NCBI RefSeq assembly: GCF_041381155.1 | Contig: NC_091141.1 | Coordinates: 23,332,828 to 23,396,827 of the forward strand | Length of the DNA stretch: 64,000 bases | Source of the DNA: Argopecten irradians | Lineage: Eukaryota; Mollusca; Bivalvia; Pectinida; Pectinidae | Direction of reading: 5' to 3' | Shown here: positions 20,291 through 33,468 of the stretch, piece after piece | Numbering within the stretch: the stretch's first letter is position 1 | How the letters are laid out: every line of letters starts with the position of its first letter | The notes under the pieces: generated by a model | The model's database searches: none | What the model was told of the DNA's origin: nothing | The model's input: the letters and a program-made list of their open reading frames with translations, nothing else | Position numbers and translations under genes: made by a program

Positions 20291-23200
20291 AATGTTGGTT
20301 TAATATTTGAATCAAGCACCTGCACAATTCAGAAGAGAAGAAAAACAAACACAAACTGAAAAATACATTAGTTACGTACATTATTAACATATGTATAACT
20401 TCTTTGTTATGTATGAGTGTGAGTGGCTTTCATGGCAACATTTCTGTGTGTGGTTTCAGTATTATTTGGTTTGAGTAATAATAGATATGTCATATCATGT
20501 GAAGCTAAATGAAGTGTGGATGTTGTTGCGTTTCTCGAGCTTCAAGTGTGATACAGTTTTTTCTGAAGCTTTTTCTGTTTTGACTATCATTTGTTGTTGC
20601 AGTACTAGTATTATTTTTGTGTGAGTTACATTTGAGATTAATTGTATGATCATGGATGTATGAGTTAATAGGTGTGATACAATTGATATTAACGTGTGTA
20701 TATTTCATGAGTGATAGTTGATATCAATATAGTGAGTATTCATGTTTGATAACAGATATTGGCGTACATAAATTTCATATATGTAGATTTTGTGCATTGA
20801 CATGGCCTCTAGTCATAGTTGATGAGGACACTCATTCAGCTATATATATTACACCGCTTTGTACAATAATACATGTGTACATTGACCTATACGTTTTGTG
20901 CTGTTAGGTTAAAGTCCACTATCTTCAAACAAACATGCATTGGTACTTATTGCTTGAACTGGGCATATAACGTACGTCCATGACATTTAGTCATATATCA
21001 AATATAGACCACCATTATCTGTAGTTGTATTGTGAAATATATTACCACCCCAGCTGATACAGACAGGTCATGATCAGCTGTTGCTAATTTTACAGTCAAT
21101 TCATTACTTTTTACAAAGTAACAGATGCTAATTAAATAAGAGATCCAATAATTATATATAAGACTGTTTTATATTTGTACGTACATCAAATTCAAATCAA
21201 TTTTTAAAAAAAAATATTTTTCGCAGTGCTATAAATAAATAATTAAATCACATTTTGCAAATTGACAATATGTTAATTAAAAGACCCAAAACTTATTTTA
21301 TTTGGATGTGACTATCATGTATGTGTCTCAATTTAAAATATATATGATATATAGAAATGTAAGAGCGAGTTCCCTAAATTAAAATGACATCAGAAAAAGA
21401 TGTTCAATTTCATCTTGACATAGGTCATCTCTATTTTCTAAATTACTACGTTGAATTCTTTTACTATATAACGGCTTAATTAATGAATATTATGTCAATT
21501 ATCAATCTGTAAGATAATACATTATTAGATAGGATTGCTTGCCTATCAAAGGAGAAGAATCCTTATTAAATTAAAGTTTGAATCAATTTTTTTTTACGTG
21601 AAGTGTTCACCCCTGAAAACACACTTAACCTCTTCTAGTTCTATGACTAGAATATATAGTTCATTTTACAAATTATAGGGGAATAGGGATTTATACCAAG
21701 TATTTGATCATGATGCATGTTAATTAGGTCATACAGTGTACATAGCAGTAGTGATGAAGACTTGCAGATTATTTTTCTTGATTTCACCAAATTGTACATG
21801 TGTTATTGTTCTTCCTCCACACACATTCATAACTCGATCATCGTGATTCACCACAGACAAAAGTTGACATCATTTCGGAAGAGGAATTTCTTTATATTAA
21901 TATGATCATGCTAGATAATGATGTTCATTTTAAATACATAATTCATACACCATGTTATTAAAACAGCTAAAAAATAAATTATTGATCTTTTGATTACAAG
22001 TCAATACTACATATATTTACAACTTGTGATATGAATGTGTGTGTTTAATTATTAAACTTTATATATATATACTTAAATACAGTTGTCTATTAAATCATGG
22101 ATATATGAGAACTTCATATTTAAAATTTGTATACGTGTAATTTCTTTTGGGGAAAATAATGAACAAAAAATTTGGAAAATATTGTATTTTCAGCCAAATT
22201 CTTGTCTTGAAGGTCTATAGCTATGTCTTTGACTATATTGCCACATGAGTTAAGTAATGGTTTATTATATTATATTGTTTTTGCTTATGTAAAATTTTGA
22301 ACGAGGAACAATGCAATTCCCTTACAATATCATATAGAGGCATTCAATAAAAATCTAGTCTTCTATATATGTATACGTAACACCTTAAGATATATATTGA
22401 TAGTTAATCATAAAACCAGTATAGAATCATAATGTATTTAGTAAATTCTACTTATAGCCATATAAGGACATGCATCAATTATCTCAGCCACAATTTAATA
22501 TATAAACGAAGCACTTCTAAGGTAACGCATACATGAAATATAAGAAAAAACACAATCTTCATAATTCAATACTACACACTGACAGATTCAGTTTTTACCC
22601 ACTGTAAAAAATCCCATCAGCATGAATGCGATGCTTTGAAGTCAGCTCAATATGTAATCAAGCGGTTCAAACGCTTTTATGATCAAATGAACGTAATATT
22701 TGTCCGGTAGAAGATCAGTGCAATTGCTTTCTATTTGCAAGCGTTCAAGTGATAGACCACCTTCCAATATAATCAGCTGACCCAAAACGGAATATCTGTT
22801 ACGGAAATAAAAATTTCTTCTTTCTCATGTTTTTGGACAAGGATAGAGTGAGATATATGAATAAAAAAAACAGAACGTTCGTCTCCGTTATTTCCATAAA
22901 TTGAACTTTTTAACATTGCATAATTAATGGTTACTGAAACATCTGGCTGCATGCGCCCTTTAAGGCCTTATGCCTTCAGTCATATTATTTATATGCAGAC
23001 AGCATTAACGTGGAAATCATTTCTCACTGACTGTCATATGTTCAGAAATAAAGTAGAGACAGGATGTGTTATATACACGGCAATTATTTGATCTAAAACT
23101 ATATCTGTGCCAGATGAAAATTGTTAAACATATACATCCAAATGCTTATGGGAAGTTATTCATAATTTCCTGTATGTATACCGGTAAATCAGATTAAAAT

Positions 23201-26200
23201 CTCTGACTAAAATAAATACGTCATTATACGTATACAAATGTACTCATTATTCAATAAACAGGTCACATGTCATATACAATATGTCCAAATAAGGACATCT
23301 GTTTCCATTGTATTATCTGTGAGTTATATTTATAGTACATGTAGCATGCATGCAGTGTACTTTTTTGTTACCGTTTATACCATAGTACATGTCTCTTTCA
23401 AAATAATTAAAATAATTAATGCTCAATTACAAAAGACAACTTTTACGAGGAAATTTTGCCCCTCCCAACATATATATTTTGTTCTTATTATAATAAGTCC
23501 TATTTATGAGCACCATTTCATGGTGGGTTATGGGGGGGGGGTGTTGTAAACTGTTGCACAAAGTCTCCTTCTTTTCTTACTCTTCTGAAGCTCAGCAGCA
23601 CAACTAGATTTGGTATATCACTGAAGACATAGTCTTGTATTATTGCTATAACTTGTAAGCAGTAGTTAGAGCTGTATAATTAGACTTGTAATCCATCTTG
23701 CATCAGCTGTACTCTAGATCTGATGATTGAACTGTCTATAGGCCCAGGTTATCATCTCTACATGTACAGTATCAATCTGTAGTCGAGCTGTGTGTATTAT
23801 AAGATAAAGAAACATTCTAGGCCTAATCTTTCAAGTTTACATTTGATACCAATGATACCAGACAAAAAACTTCTACATATTTCATAATCATATTTTTTTC
23901 TATTGGAAAAATTTTATATAATAATACTGGTTTTGAGTATCATTTGATTTTGAAGTGCAAGTTCAATATGGTTTAACGGAGTTATTTGAGCATTCTTTAT
24001 CTATTATGAAGAGTTATCTGCCCTTACTTTTTAATTGTTTTTGTGTGAAAAGTTCTCTCTACCAAAATCAAGATAATATTTTTCTAAAACAATGCAGCAA
24101 ATGAAGATTGACCTATTAGCTACTTACATTTGAATTGAGGAACAGTACAATTGTCCTTTGAAAATACTCATTTACTCATGATCAGGGAATACAAGTTTAT
24201 TTAAATATAGAATCTCCATGCAGCTAGAGATTTTAAGATTACTAAAATTAGCACATTTCGTGATGCCATTCAGATATTGAAAGCAATGATTTAAATCCAT
24301 CCTGCTTGAATGATGAGACAGCATATAGGCTCATGATACGTACAATATTGTTCATTTGATACATATGATAACTTCCTAGTCAATGAGCTTTGCTTGTATA
24401 TTACAGAATAATTTAAATTGTAAAAAAAACGACTTCCAATGCTTTGTCTAATCTAGATCTAGATCGATCACTTATTACGTCTTAATTGTACGGCATTTTT
24501 CCTTCTTAATTCCTAGTAATCACAATAATACGGAGACCTGGCAACACCTACTAATTTTGCTTGTCCTGGCCATGGTGACATTGGCCTTTTAGACAATTTA
24601 CATGGTATACGGTAAATAAAGTTTTATTTTATGTTTTTAGGAAATCAATATTTTGGGGTATCTAATCTAGAGTTATTCTGTACTCACATACGGTGTGTGT
24701 ATTAATTATGTATATGTTTGTAACACAAAGCCAGTATATATAGTATTGACTATACTATAGCTAATCTTCATTTCACTTGATACTAGCTATAGGTGTACGT
24801 AATAGTGTCATGTTCACCAGGACCAGTCTTTCTGCCGATCATGGCTCCCTGGAGGCAATTCTCAACCATATTCTGTGTGCTATATACTTGAACTTTATCT
24901 ATATACATATGCCAATACATGTAGTTTAGCTGTGTCTTATATATATATACATACTGATGAAATTAAAAATGTAATCAGCCTAAAATGATGTAAGTAGAAT
25001 GTTCAGGTTGGTAATCAAATAAATCTATAACTATAATGCAGCCATTTAAGGTAAAAAGATATATATACAGCTAATTAAAAGGTATTTTGTAAAACCTGCA
25101 CTTTTATCTGTTGAAGTATAACTACATTCTGTGTTGATTTTAAATACAAGGTTTAATTTTACATTCGGCAACTCCTTAATTTTTTGGAATGTTTAAGGCT
25201 TTGGGCATGATGCTTACATAAATATTTTGTTTGGTTTTAGGTGTCTTAGGGAGTGATGTTTCGAGTTATAGATCAAGAATTATGATAAAATTTCACAATG
25301 TGAAGAATTCTGGTAAAATTTTTCAATCTGTTTGATGATGAACAATCCATATATCTAAACCATGCTTATATCATGAGTTCAGTTGTACATCTCTTGAGCT
25401 CTGTAAGCAGAATCCCTTTTATGATTGTATATGGAAATGACAGGAGATTTTGGCATGGAACCATGCCATTGTATTATTGATTGGTGTTAAGTAGTCTATA
25501 TAATAACAATAGGAATATTTCTGTTGGTAGAGTTAGGATATGTGAAATGGGATTTTGATGAGGGTCCCAAGGGGGACGTACCAGAGAGGTAAATGTGTGT
25601 TCAGTTTTATTGTGGATTTATGAAAAACTTTGGTGGTGATTTTGGATGTGTTTTGGATTTTGGCTGGAGCATTATTTTGTTTCATTATCACATTGGTTCT
25701 TCATGATTGCGTGTTGTGAGAGAGAGAGAGAAATATAAAATTAAAAAATGTATACGATGCATTATAAGTTGACTATCGATACTAATTATGGCACATATAC
25801 ATATGCATTTAAGTAGATCCTGACATGTCCCCAAGGCTTATTTACAAGTTACTTACGTAGTTATTATTAGTAGTAAGTATATCTATATTTCTGGCTAAAT
25901 GCCAATGGCCTAATGAAGAAATCGACATTATTTGATATATTAATGTAAGTGATAGGTTTTATGTGTCATTTGATAATCAATTAAATCATTAAAATAATAA
26001 ATAATAAAATGTTTAAAAACTATAGGCTCAAAAATTACCATTGAACATTTTTTTTGTTTCTAATGAAAGATCATGAAATTCAATGGTTATCGTTAAATTT
26101 TGTAAAATAAATCCAAAAAATGATTACATGTGTTAATGATTTTAGTGTCCTTGTAAAAAAGTAAATTTTTCAAACTTGTTAATAATAACAGATCTAAAGG

Positions 26201-26280
26201 AGAAAATGAATAGAAGGGATGAATGGATTTCTGGTAAAGATTATCCCTAAGCTCTCTACATATTCCAACAGAAAATCTGA
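20291..26280. other. Gene-poor AT-rich intergenic sequence
   Basis: Only short open frames with no recognisable domains. Poly-A/T, (TA)n and ACATGTA words are frequent. A homopolymer G-run lies at 23532-23541. A 40-codon frame from 24811 (MFTRTSLSADHGS...) looks slightly protein-like but has no supporting splice partner or homology that I recognise. Confidence 0.5.
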
Positions 26281-26287
26281 TCTATTA

Positions 26288-26446
26288 GAATTACTTCCCT
26301 TTGTTTTACATCGTCAAATACAATCGCAACATCTCTGAGTAATTTCCGTCAATCTTCGGAAATATATACATGTATATTATATTTCCGAAGATTTCCGGAA
26401 ATTTCTCCGAGGGGATCTGATTGCGTCAAATAGAGTGAAAGTAATC
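26288..26446. mobile_element. Foldback MITE with about 75-bp arms
   Basis: The whole segment is an imperfect palindrome: GAATTACTTCCCTTTG...TCTGAGTAATTTCC...ATCTTCGGAAATATA on the left pairs with TATATTTCCGAAGAT...GGAAATTTCTCCGAG...GAGTGAAAGTAATC on the right, with almost no loop (CATG near 26371). The central 41 bp (26352-26392) is nearly perfect. No coding capacity. Confidence 0.8.
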
Positions 26447-27900
26447 AAATTGATATTACTAACAAAAAGCAATACATATTGTAATTATATGTAAACGTTA
26501 TCTAGATAGAACAAATGAGTGTTTGAAAATGTTGTTTTGTTTTAACATTTATTAGGGTTTGATGATATGTTGTATAATTGTTGATGTCTGTGCTATTTAA
26601 AGCACATACCCGGTATACTGTATGGTCTTTCATGGACAGTTGTCTGTTTTAATTGTTTGTTAAAGGGAGATAGTCACTGTTTTGCTTAAAGTCTTTCTCA
26701 GACAAAATGTGTTGTCTGGCATGCTTATTTGTCTTTCCCAAACAGATGTCAAAATATAATACTGTACAAAATATACATAATTGTGTACGTATCTGTTTAA
26801 TATACTATATATGGGGCTTGAAATGGCTGGAAGAGTTATCTACCCCTATAACAAGGGAATTCTGAATTTAATCTTTAAAATGCTCTGTGTGAAGAGAGAG
26901 TACTATTATTCTGTATTTGAAAACAGTCATCCCTAAAATTTGGCAATGAACTATTCGTGTCTTTGATTCAGAAGAGTTAAAATGTTATTAAGATGGGATA
27001 AGTTATATTTCTAAGTACAAGGTGGTGATAGATATACATTTTCATGTATTGTAGGTTTTTTTCATAAATAATTTAAGTTACGTGAAATTCTGGTAATAAA
27101 ACATCAATACAGCTAGGTCAAAATCTGGTAGCTTTATAGTAGAAAAGATTTTTAATAGGTTTTGATAATAAAAGACCATTTTGTTAGCTATACAATTTAT
27201 TTCTTATGGTGATAATTGTTACTAGAGGTTTTGGTACTAGGAAAGACATTTTCTGAAAATGGTATTTTAGTCACCATTTGGGATTTTAAATAGATGTGTA
27301 TGCAATTAATACTTTTTACCTGCAAAAGAAAGCATTATCATGATATTAAATTTGAGTAGTTTAGCGCTTACAAAACATAACATATATAATTCATCTGGTT
27401 ATGAAATATTTTGATGTTTTGAATGACCTACCGGTAGGTACCTTGTTATTAAAGGAAGGGTAAGACTTAGGTTTACATTGATGTACAGTGTACATATCTT
27501 GCACATCTTGTTGAATCTCAGTAGGCATTAGCAGGGGAGACAAATCTATGACTTTTAATATTATTGCTATATACACAAGATTTTGATATTAATGATTCCT
27601 CAATAAATTTGTTTTTAAACAGTGCTTAGCTTGGATTTAAAAGAAAATTTCACTTAACATGAATGGCTGAAGAAGTGCATAGTGTTAATATATACATGTA
27701 TATATATCATGTAGTATCATAAAAGTAAATATGGTTTTCGTTGCTTCTCTTTAATCATTTCCTATAACCAATTATGTTTGCCATGTTTTGCGTATTTCTT
27801 AGTTGTCCTTGTGCAACAAAATTGAGAAAAAAAGGTATCTAACACCGGGACCTTAATCTTTGTCATATTGGCCGATTGTATCTAAACCTGTGTGTGCGTC
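26447..27900. other. Intergenic sequence, nothing recognised
   Basis: AT-rich, with short open frames only. No inverted or tandem repeat stands out, and no splice-bounded coding motif was seen. Confidence 0.45.
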
Positions 27901-27906
27901 TGACAG

Positions 27907-28013
27907 CAGGCTTTTGATTCTAATTATACAAACACCTCTATTTGCGTAATGTATTTAACAGGTAACAGTATTGCACCAATAAGCATATCCATAAAATTAG
28001 AATCAAAAGCCTG
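27907..28013. repeat. Perfect 19-bp inverted repeat enclosing 69 bp
   Basis: CAGGCTTTTGATTCTAATT (27907-27925) is matched exactly by its reverse complement at 27995-28013, consistent with a small MITE. The loop includes a near-palindromic CACCTC/GTATTG region with no coding content. Confidence 0.7.
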
Positions 28014-28045
28014 TGTTCTGACTCTAAATAGTCGAATAACCAATT

Positions 28046-28136
28046 CATTCCGATCTAACAAAGTTCCTTCCCTTTGTTTCACTCTGTCGGTACTGATACA
28101 GATATAAAGGGAAGTAACTCTTCACAGATCAGAATG
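28046..28136. mobile_element. Short MITE (91 bp) with about 31-bp inverted repeats
   Basis: CATTCCGATCT..CAAAGTTCCTTCCCTTT pairs with AAAGGGAAGTAACTCTTCACAGATCAGAATG. The GTTACTTCCCTTT word recurs in the foldback at 26288 and in the MITE at 3071, so these may be related families. Confidence 0.7.
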
Positions 28137-28989
28137 TTCAACCTTATATACAAGCTACTTAATTGGCTATACATGTATATGGGTTTTTGAATTTATGGCC
28201 AAGAACTCTGGTGCTTTCCATCTCCAAAACTAGACTTATACTAAAAAACATCAATATTTGGTGTATAAGACACGATTATATATATGAGAAAAACCTAATG
28301 ATCGCACATATGCATGAGGTACAATTTAAGGTACAAGATTGTAATAATGAAGTTGTGGAGGATATTTTATTTTAAGAAGTACATTAATGTGCATACTGTT
28401 TAAATTTCTTTGTGCAAATAAATTCAATATACACTCAAAAGTGCATATATTATACCTTGGTTACCTCCCTTTATTTCGTATTTGACTTTAACCATGGTTA
28501 TATATATAACCTCAGTTAGGTTCATTTTCGTCAATCTATAAATATTATATATAGCTTTTTAGTTTTGATTTGTTTTGTTTTTGTCCAGTACTTGCCCTTA
28601 TTGTTTTACCTGGATAAGTTCAATGCACTTTCAATGCAAAAGTGAACAAAAACAATTTTATTTTACTTGTTACTGCAATGTTCATAGGCTAGAGAGTAGA
28701 TCTTTTTCTTTATTTGGACATGTTGTACATCTGTAAATAGACAATTTCATTCCTGTATAAAAATGGTTATTTGAACATGAAATAAAAAGGTTAGATAAAT
28801 AAAACCATTTCTTTGTTTTCATTTCTTGGATTTTCCTTCTTATTTGAATACTATATTTGCTGTTATTAGCTCCAACAACACTAATATTGTAACAAAGGGG
28901 CTTTAAATTATTAGGAAATCAAATGTAAGTTGTGAATTTAAAAAAACCTCTTAAAACATCGTTAAATCCATGGGATGAGTGCATCTGCA

Positions 28990-29115
28990 CCAGGTATGGG
29001 GTAATTAAAAATGTAATGGTAATTAATTGTAATGGCATTACAATTTTTCAAGTAATTGAATGTAATGTGTAATTGAAGCAAATTTCAATTACATGTAATG
29101 ATGTAATTTTCAAAA
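28990..29115. repeat. Degenerate TAATTACAATGTAAT simple-sequence tract
   Basis: Dense alternation of GTAAT, TAATTG and AATTACA words on both strands. Its self-complementary character makes several overlapping small hairpins. No gene is present. Confidence 0.6.
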
Positions 29116-29589
29116 TTTCATTATGCTAAAAATGATGTTCATGTACTAATATTCCAGCTCAATTCGTTGAAACTGGATTATTATTAGGTTTTTTGGTTGG
29201 TTCATTTATTAGCAATATGTGGCAATTTTGCCACGCTTTATGTGTTTTAATGAATGCCCAGTAAGATTGGTAAATGTGATATTAGGCAAGTTTTCTCAAA
29301 CTGCAAATTATCCATGTGATTCAATTTCTTGTATTTTAATATATGTGAACATTTATAAATTGGCTTATTTTATCACTGCAATCATGATTAAAGTACATTA
29401 ACATTAGAACCAGGCGATTCTAAATCATAACATTATATTTGTTGTGAAAAGTATGTAGGCATGAAAATGTGAAGGTCTGTATGTACAATGCCACCTAAAT
29501 AAACTTACATAGAAATATTTATTTCTATTATTCTGTACAGTAAAGTACATTGGCCATTTTCCTTTAGATTTGATAATCTTTACTTTTTA

Positions 29590-29780
29590 TAAAACCTGCC
29601 TTGTTAGTATATATAGGGACCACCTCTTTATATAGACCATTTACTTACTAATAATAAGACCGCATTCTTTTAAAAGGACCAAAATGGTGATCTGTGTTTA
29701 TCACTCGAATATCAAGTCCTCTTTGCTTTACCCCTTACTCATTAGGTGGTCATTATAGACAGATTAAAGGCTGAATCAGA
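29590..29780. mobile_element. Decayed MITE with GACCACCT / AGGTGGTC ends
   Basis: AAAACCTGCCTTGTTAGTAT then AGGGACCACCT on the left mirrors AGGTGGTCATTATAGACAG on the right. The same words occur at 34292-34345 (CAGTCAAACCTGCCTTATAG) and at 39270-39357 (TAGACAGGTTTAACTGTA), which suggests a CAGT(C/T)AAACCTG-ended mariner/Tigger-like family. Ends are uncertain. Confidence 0.5.
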
Positions 29781-29883
29781 GTTGGAATTATCTTCTGAGT
29801 TATTGTCACTTACTACAGTAACAATGAAGATAAACAATGAACAAATGGGGAATAAAACAGTCAACTATCAAAGAGGCTATAAG

Positions 29884-30977
29884 CAAAACAAGATCTACAG
29901 ATCATCATGGATACTGTAACCTTAAACAAGGTCTACAGATGATAACCATGGACAATATAACCTTAAACAAGATCTACAGATCACCATGGATACTGTAACC
30001 TTAAACAAGAACTACAGATGATAACCATGGACAATATAACCTTAAACAAGATCTACAGATCATCATGGATACTGTAACCTTAAACAAGATCTACAGATCA
30101 TCATGGATACTGTAACCTTAAACAAGATCTACAGATGATAACCATGGACAATGTAACCTTAAACAAGATCTACAGATGATAACCATGGACAATATAACCT
30201 TAAACAAGATCTACAGATGATAACCATGGACAATATAACCTTAAACAAGATCTATAGATCATCATGGATACTGTAACCTTAAACAAAGATCTACAGATCA
30301 TCATGGATACTGTAACCTTAAACAAGATCTACAGATCACCATGGATACTGTAAACCTTAAACAAGGTCTACATGACTGATAACCATGGACAATATAACCT
30401 TAAACAAGATCTATAGATCATCATGGATACTGTAACCTTAAACAAGATCTACAGATCATCATGGATACTGTAACCTTAAACAAGATCTACAGATCACCAT
30501 GGATACTGTAACCTTAAACAAGGTCTACAGATGATAACTATGGATACTGTAACCTTAAACAAGGTCTATAGATCACCATGGATACTGTAAACTGAAACAA
30601 TATCTACAGATCACCATGGATACTGTAACCATAAGCAAGATCTACAGATCACCATGGATACTGTAACCATAAGCAAGATCTATAGATCACCATGGATACT
30701 GTTACCTTAAACAAGATCTACAGATCACCATGGATACTGTATCCTGAAACAAAATATACAAATCACCATGGATACTGTAACCTTACACAAGATCTACAGA
30801 TCACCATGGATATTGTTACCTTCAAGAAGATCTTCATATCAACATGGATACTGTCATCTTAAACAAGATATATAGGTCATCATGGATACTGTTACCTTAA
30901 ATAAGATCTACAAATCACCATGGATACAGTAACCTTAAACAAGGTCTACAGATCACCATGAGTACTGCTGTAACCTA
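29884..30977. repeat. 38-41-bp minisatellite array, about 28 copies in two interspersed variants
   Basis: Unit: ACTGTAACCTTAAACAAGAT, CTACAGATCATCATGGAT. A second variant replaces the end with GATAACCATGGACAATATAA and is 2-3 bp longer. The two types alternate irregularly in the first half; after about 30600 copies are more diverged (CACCATGGATACTG, CTGAAACA, TCATATCAAC). Every copy holds CATGG and most hold AGATCT. The pattern indicates amplification of a mixed block followed by decay at the right end. Confidence 0.92.
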
Positions 30978-31376
30978 GTTTCATCAAGATCTACGTGTAT
31001 AACCCACAAAATGTTTTCGAATTATTTTTTTTTTATTCAAAAATTAAGCCTTTTGCATTTTTTCTACACAAAAATCACAATACTGGGTATACACTGTTAT
31101 CTTAAAAATGAACTACAGACCTACAGTATACTGTTAACCAACTGCCTTTCATATATAAGTTACTCTTGTGAATTTATGATTTGAGTAAATTTGCAAAATT
31201 TTATCTTTGTGATTTAATATCTACACCATATGTTTTCATTTACATTCAATTTTTAAATCAGCGAATTTTAATCTTGGTGAACTTATTTTGAATTCTAAAT
31301 CATGAAATTTAATAGCGACCAAAGAAAGTTGGTTTTACGGTATACAGTATAAAACACTGATGTAGTTTTACAATTA

Positions 31377-31613
31377 GGCCAAAAAAAATGTCTGTTTAGG
31401 GTTACCTGACCGACCCTAATTTTTTACCCCCAGCCCAATTTTTTTCCCACTTTTCTATGAAAAAAAAAAAAGTCGAGATTTCGATCTCAGACTACAGTTA
31501 CGGCCATTACTTTAGATTGAAAGACACTAAAAAAAAAATAAAATCCCTACCTACCGACCCTATTTTCTTTTGCCAATGCAACCCTAAACAGACATTTTTT
31601 TTTTTTTTTGGCC
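31377..31613. mobile_element. PIF/Harbinger-like MITE, copy 1 (237 bp, TTA target)
   Basis: Starts GGCCAAAAAAAATGTCTGTT TAGGGTTAC and ends with the inverted GGTTGCATTGG-proximal version, TAAACAGACATTTTTT...GGCC. Perfect TTA flanks both ends (31374-31376, 31614-31616). A 3-bp TTA/TAA duplication and GG-rich ends are the known hallmarks of PIF/Harbinger elements. Internal GTCGGTAGGTAGGGA-type words are shared with the second copy at 58524-58759. No transposase is present. Confidence 0.82.
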
Positions 31614-31749
31614 TTATATAGACATTAATATCATAGAATCAGCGTGGTCTTTCTCTTGTAATAATTACAGAGTTAAACAACAACTTCATGATCTACTGTA
31701 ACATAAAAAGAATTATGGCAACATGTGTCAAGCTTTCCTAAATAAAATA

Positions 31750-32348
31750 TACCGTATTCGCCATAATTAGCGTCCCCTCCCCTACAAGCACCCCTCCCCT
31801 ACTTTGGAGCCGTAATTAGCGTCCCTCCCCTACAAGCACCCCTCCCCTACTTTGGAGCCATAATTAGCGTCCCCTCCCCTACAAGCACCCCTCCCCTACT
31901 TTGGAGCCGTAATTAGCGTCCCTCCCCTACAATTGCAAGCACCCCTCCCCTACTTTGGAGCCATAATTAGCGTCCCTCCCCTACAAGCACCCCTCCCCTA
32001 CTTTGGAGCCGTAATTAGCGTCCCTCCCCTACAAGCACCCCTCCCCTATTTTGGAGTCAGAGTTATGTTGATGCCACCCATCCAATGGATTTAATCATGT
32101 TTTACAACTTGTGATACTAATGATATATTGTATATAGCATTGTATACCAACTTGGATTAAGGCATATGCATGTTTTCTTGTGACAAATGATAATGTTCCA
32201 TGAGCACAGAAAAAGTAAAGATATGGCTGACTTGACTGAGTTTTTTCGTCCACAAATTTCCCTAATAAGCACCCCCCCCACCCCCCACCCCCTTCTCCTT
32301 TGTTATAGATTTGAAGCACTATGGGCCCTAATTACGACGGATATGGTA
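31750..32348. mobile_element. TIR element with an internal 49-bp tandem array
   Basis: The end TACCGTATTCGCCATAATTA matches the inverted right end TAATTACGACGGATATGGTA (32329-32348). Just inside the left end, six tandem units of about 49 bp (31761-32055) repeat CCTCCCCTACAAGCACCCCT, CCCCTACTTTGGAGCC, (A/G)TAATTAGCGTC, each restating part of the terminus. The distal part (CCATGAGCACA...TGAGTTTTTTCGTCC... CCTAATAAGCACCCC) is homologous in inverse orientation to 54869-55295. The CATGAGCACA..ATGGC.GACTT word is also shared. No coding capacity. Confidence 0.75.
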
Positions 32349-32527
32349 CTAAGTGTATATGGAATCAAATAATGGCTAAATGCATATTGGTAAAAATGTG
32401 ATGCATGAATAATATTTCATACTGAATTTGAGGACACTTAACTGATTGATAATGTGATAATGTCATTTAATAATGATAAGGTACCGAAGTTAAAGACAAG
32501 GAACTGTTCCAACTGGAGACAAACTCT

Positions 32528-33003
32528 ATTCAATCTAATTAAAATTAAAGTTAAATTCCGTTCCACGATGATGCTCTACGATCTAACACCTTGTTTGGGG
32601 TCACATCAGTATCTCATTTGACCTCGAGACCAAACACTTCGGGACGTACTGTTAACTATTTATACTTCCCACAGAATCAAAAAAAACCGATTGACGAGGT
32701 TATAGATGACATGCGGATTGGCTAATCATAGGGGTCAAACTGTGGTGACCCCGAACAAGATGTTGTTAGATCTTGTATTAGATTTCTCAATACTAATAAT
32801 TTCTTAAGAAATCTCCAGTGTGGTTGATTCTCTAGGAATGACTACTATATAGCTACATAGAGTATGTCACAAGATGTTCGGATTCTAGGCCAGAGGTCAT
32901 GCTAAGGTAACCCTGAACGAGGCATTGTTATATCTTTATTGTAGCGTAACATAGAGAATTGTAGTGGAATGTAATTACAAGTCTGATTTTAATTAGATTG
33001 AGC
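32528..33003. mobile_element. Non-autonomous transposon with about 90-bp inverted repeats
   Basis: The left arm TTCAATCTAATTAAAA...AAATTCCGTTCCAC..TGATGCTCTACGATCTAACA.CTTGTTTGGGGTCAC mirrors the right arm GTAACCCTGAACGAGGCATTGTTATATC...GTAGTGGAATGTAATTACAAGTC...TTTTAATTAGATTGAG. A nested second pair, GGGGTCAC/GGTGACCCCGAACAAG, lies inside. Only short frames; the superfamily is not assigned. Confidence 0.7.
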
Positions 33004-33468
33004 TGTATCAGACCCAACTTTACCTCGGACACCCCAAGGCACAAAATAAAGCAAATAATTTCAGCACATGCATGTATATGTAATTGAGGAATATTGCAAG
33101 ATAAATCATAAAAAATAGCTTAACATTGTTAATCCAACATGTGTAACTTGATATATAAAACACATAATCCATTTAGAACAAATTAAATGATCTTAATATT
33201 AAACATTTTGGAGCATAAAATATAATAATGGATAAGGGGACAATACTCTTGTTATCCATATAAAACATTGAGGAAAGACAAGATGGTTTAAAACCACAGT
33301 CACAGAACAAGCCAGAAAATGTAACATTATATGTACAATATATATGGGGTTCAGTAATTCCTATAGAGAGAACTAATACTGTGATCATCAACATAAATGA
33401 TTATGATTTGAAATAAGAAACAGGCCTACGAGCATCAAAAAATGATCTGAAGTAAACTTCCATTGAAT
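33004..33468. other. Intergenic, nothing recognised
   Basis: AT-rich sequence between two repeats. It has one short open frame on each strand without motifs. Confidence 0.4.

Noticed and set aside
24811-24930. Possible 40-codon exon (MFTRTSLSADHGSLEAILNH...)
   Set aside because: Somewhat protein-like, but there is no compatible partner exon, no family recognised and no strong donor.
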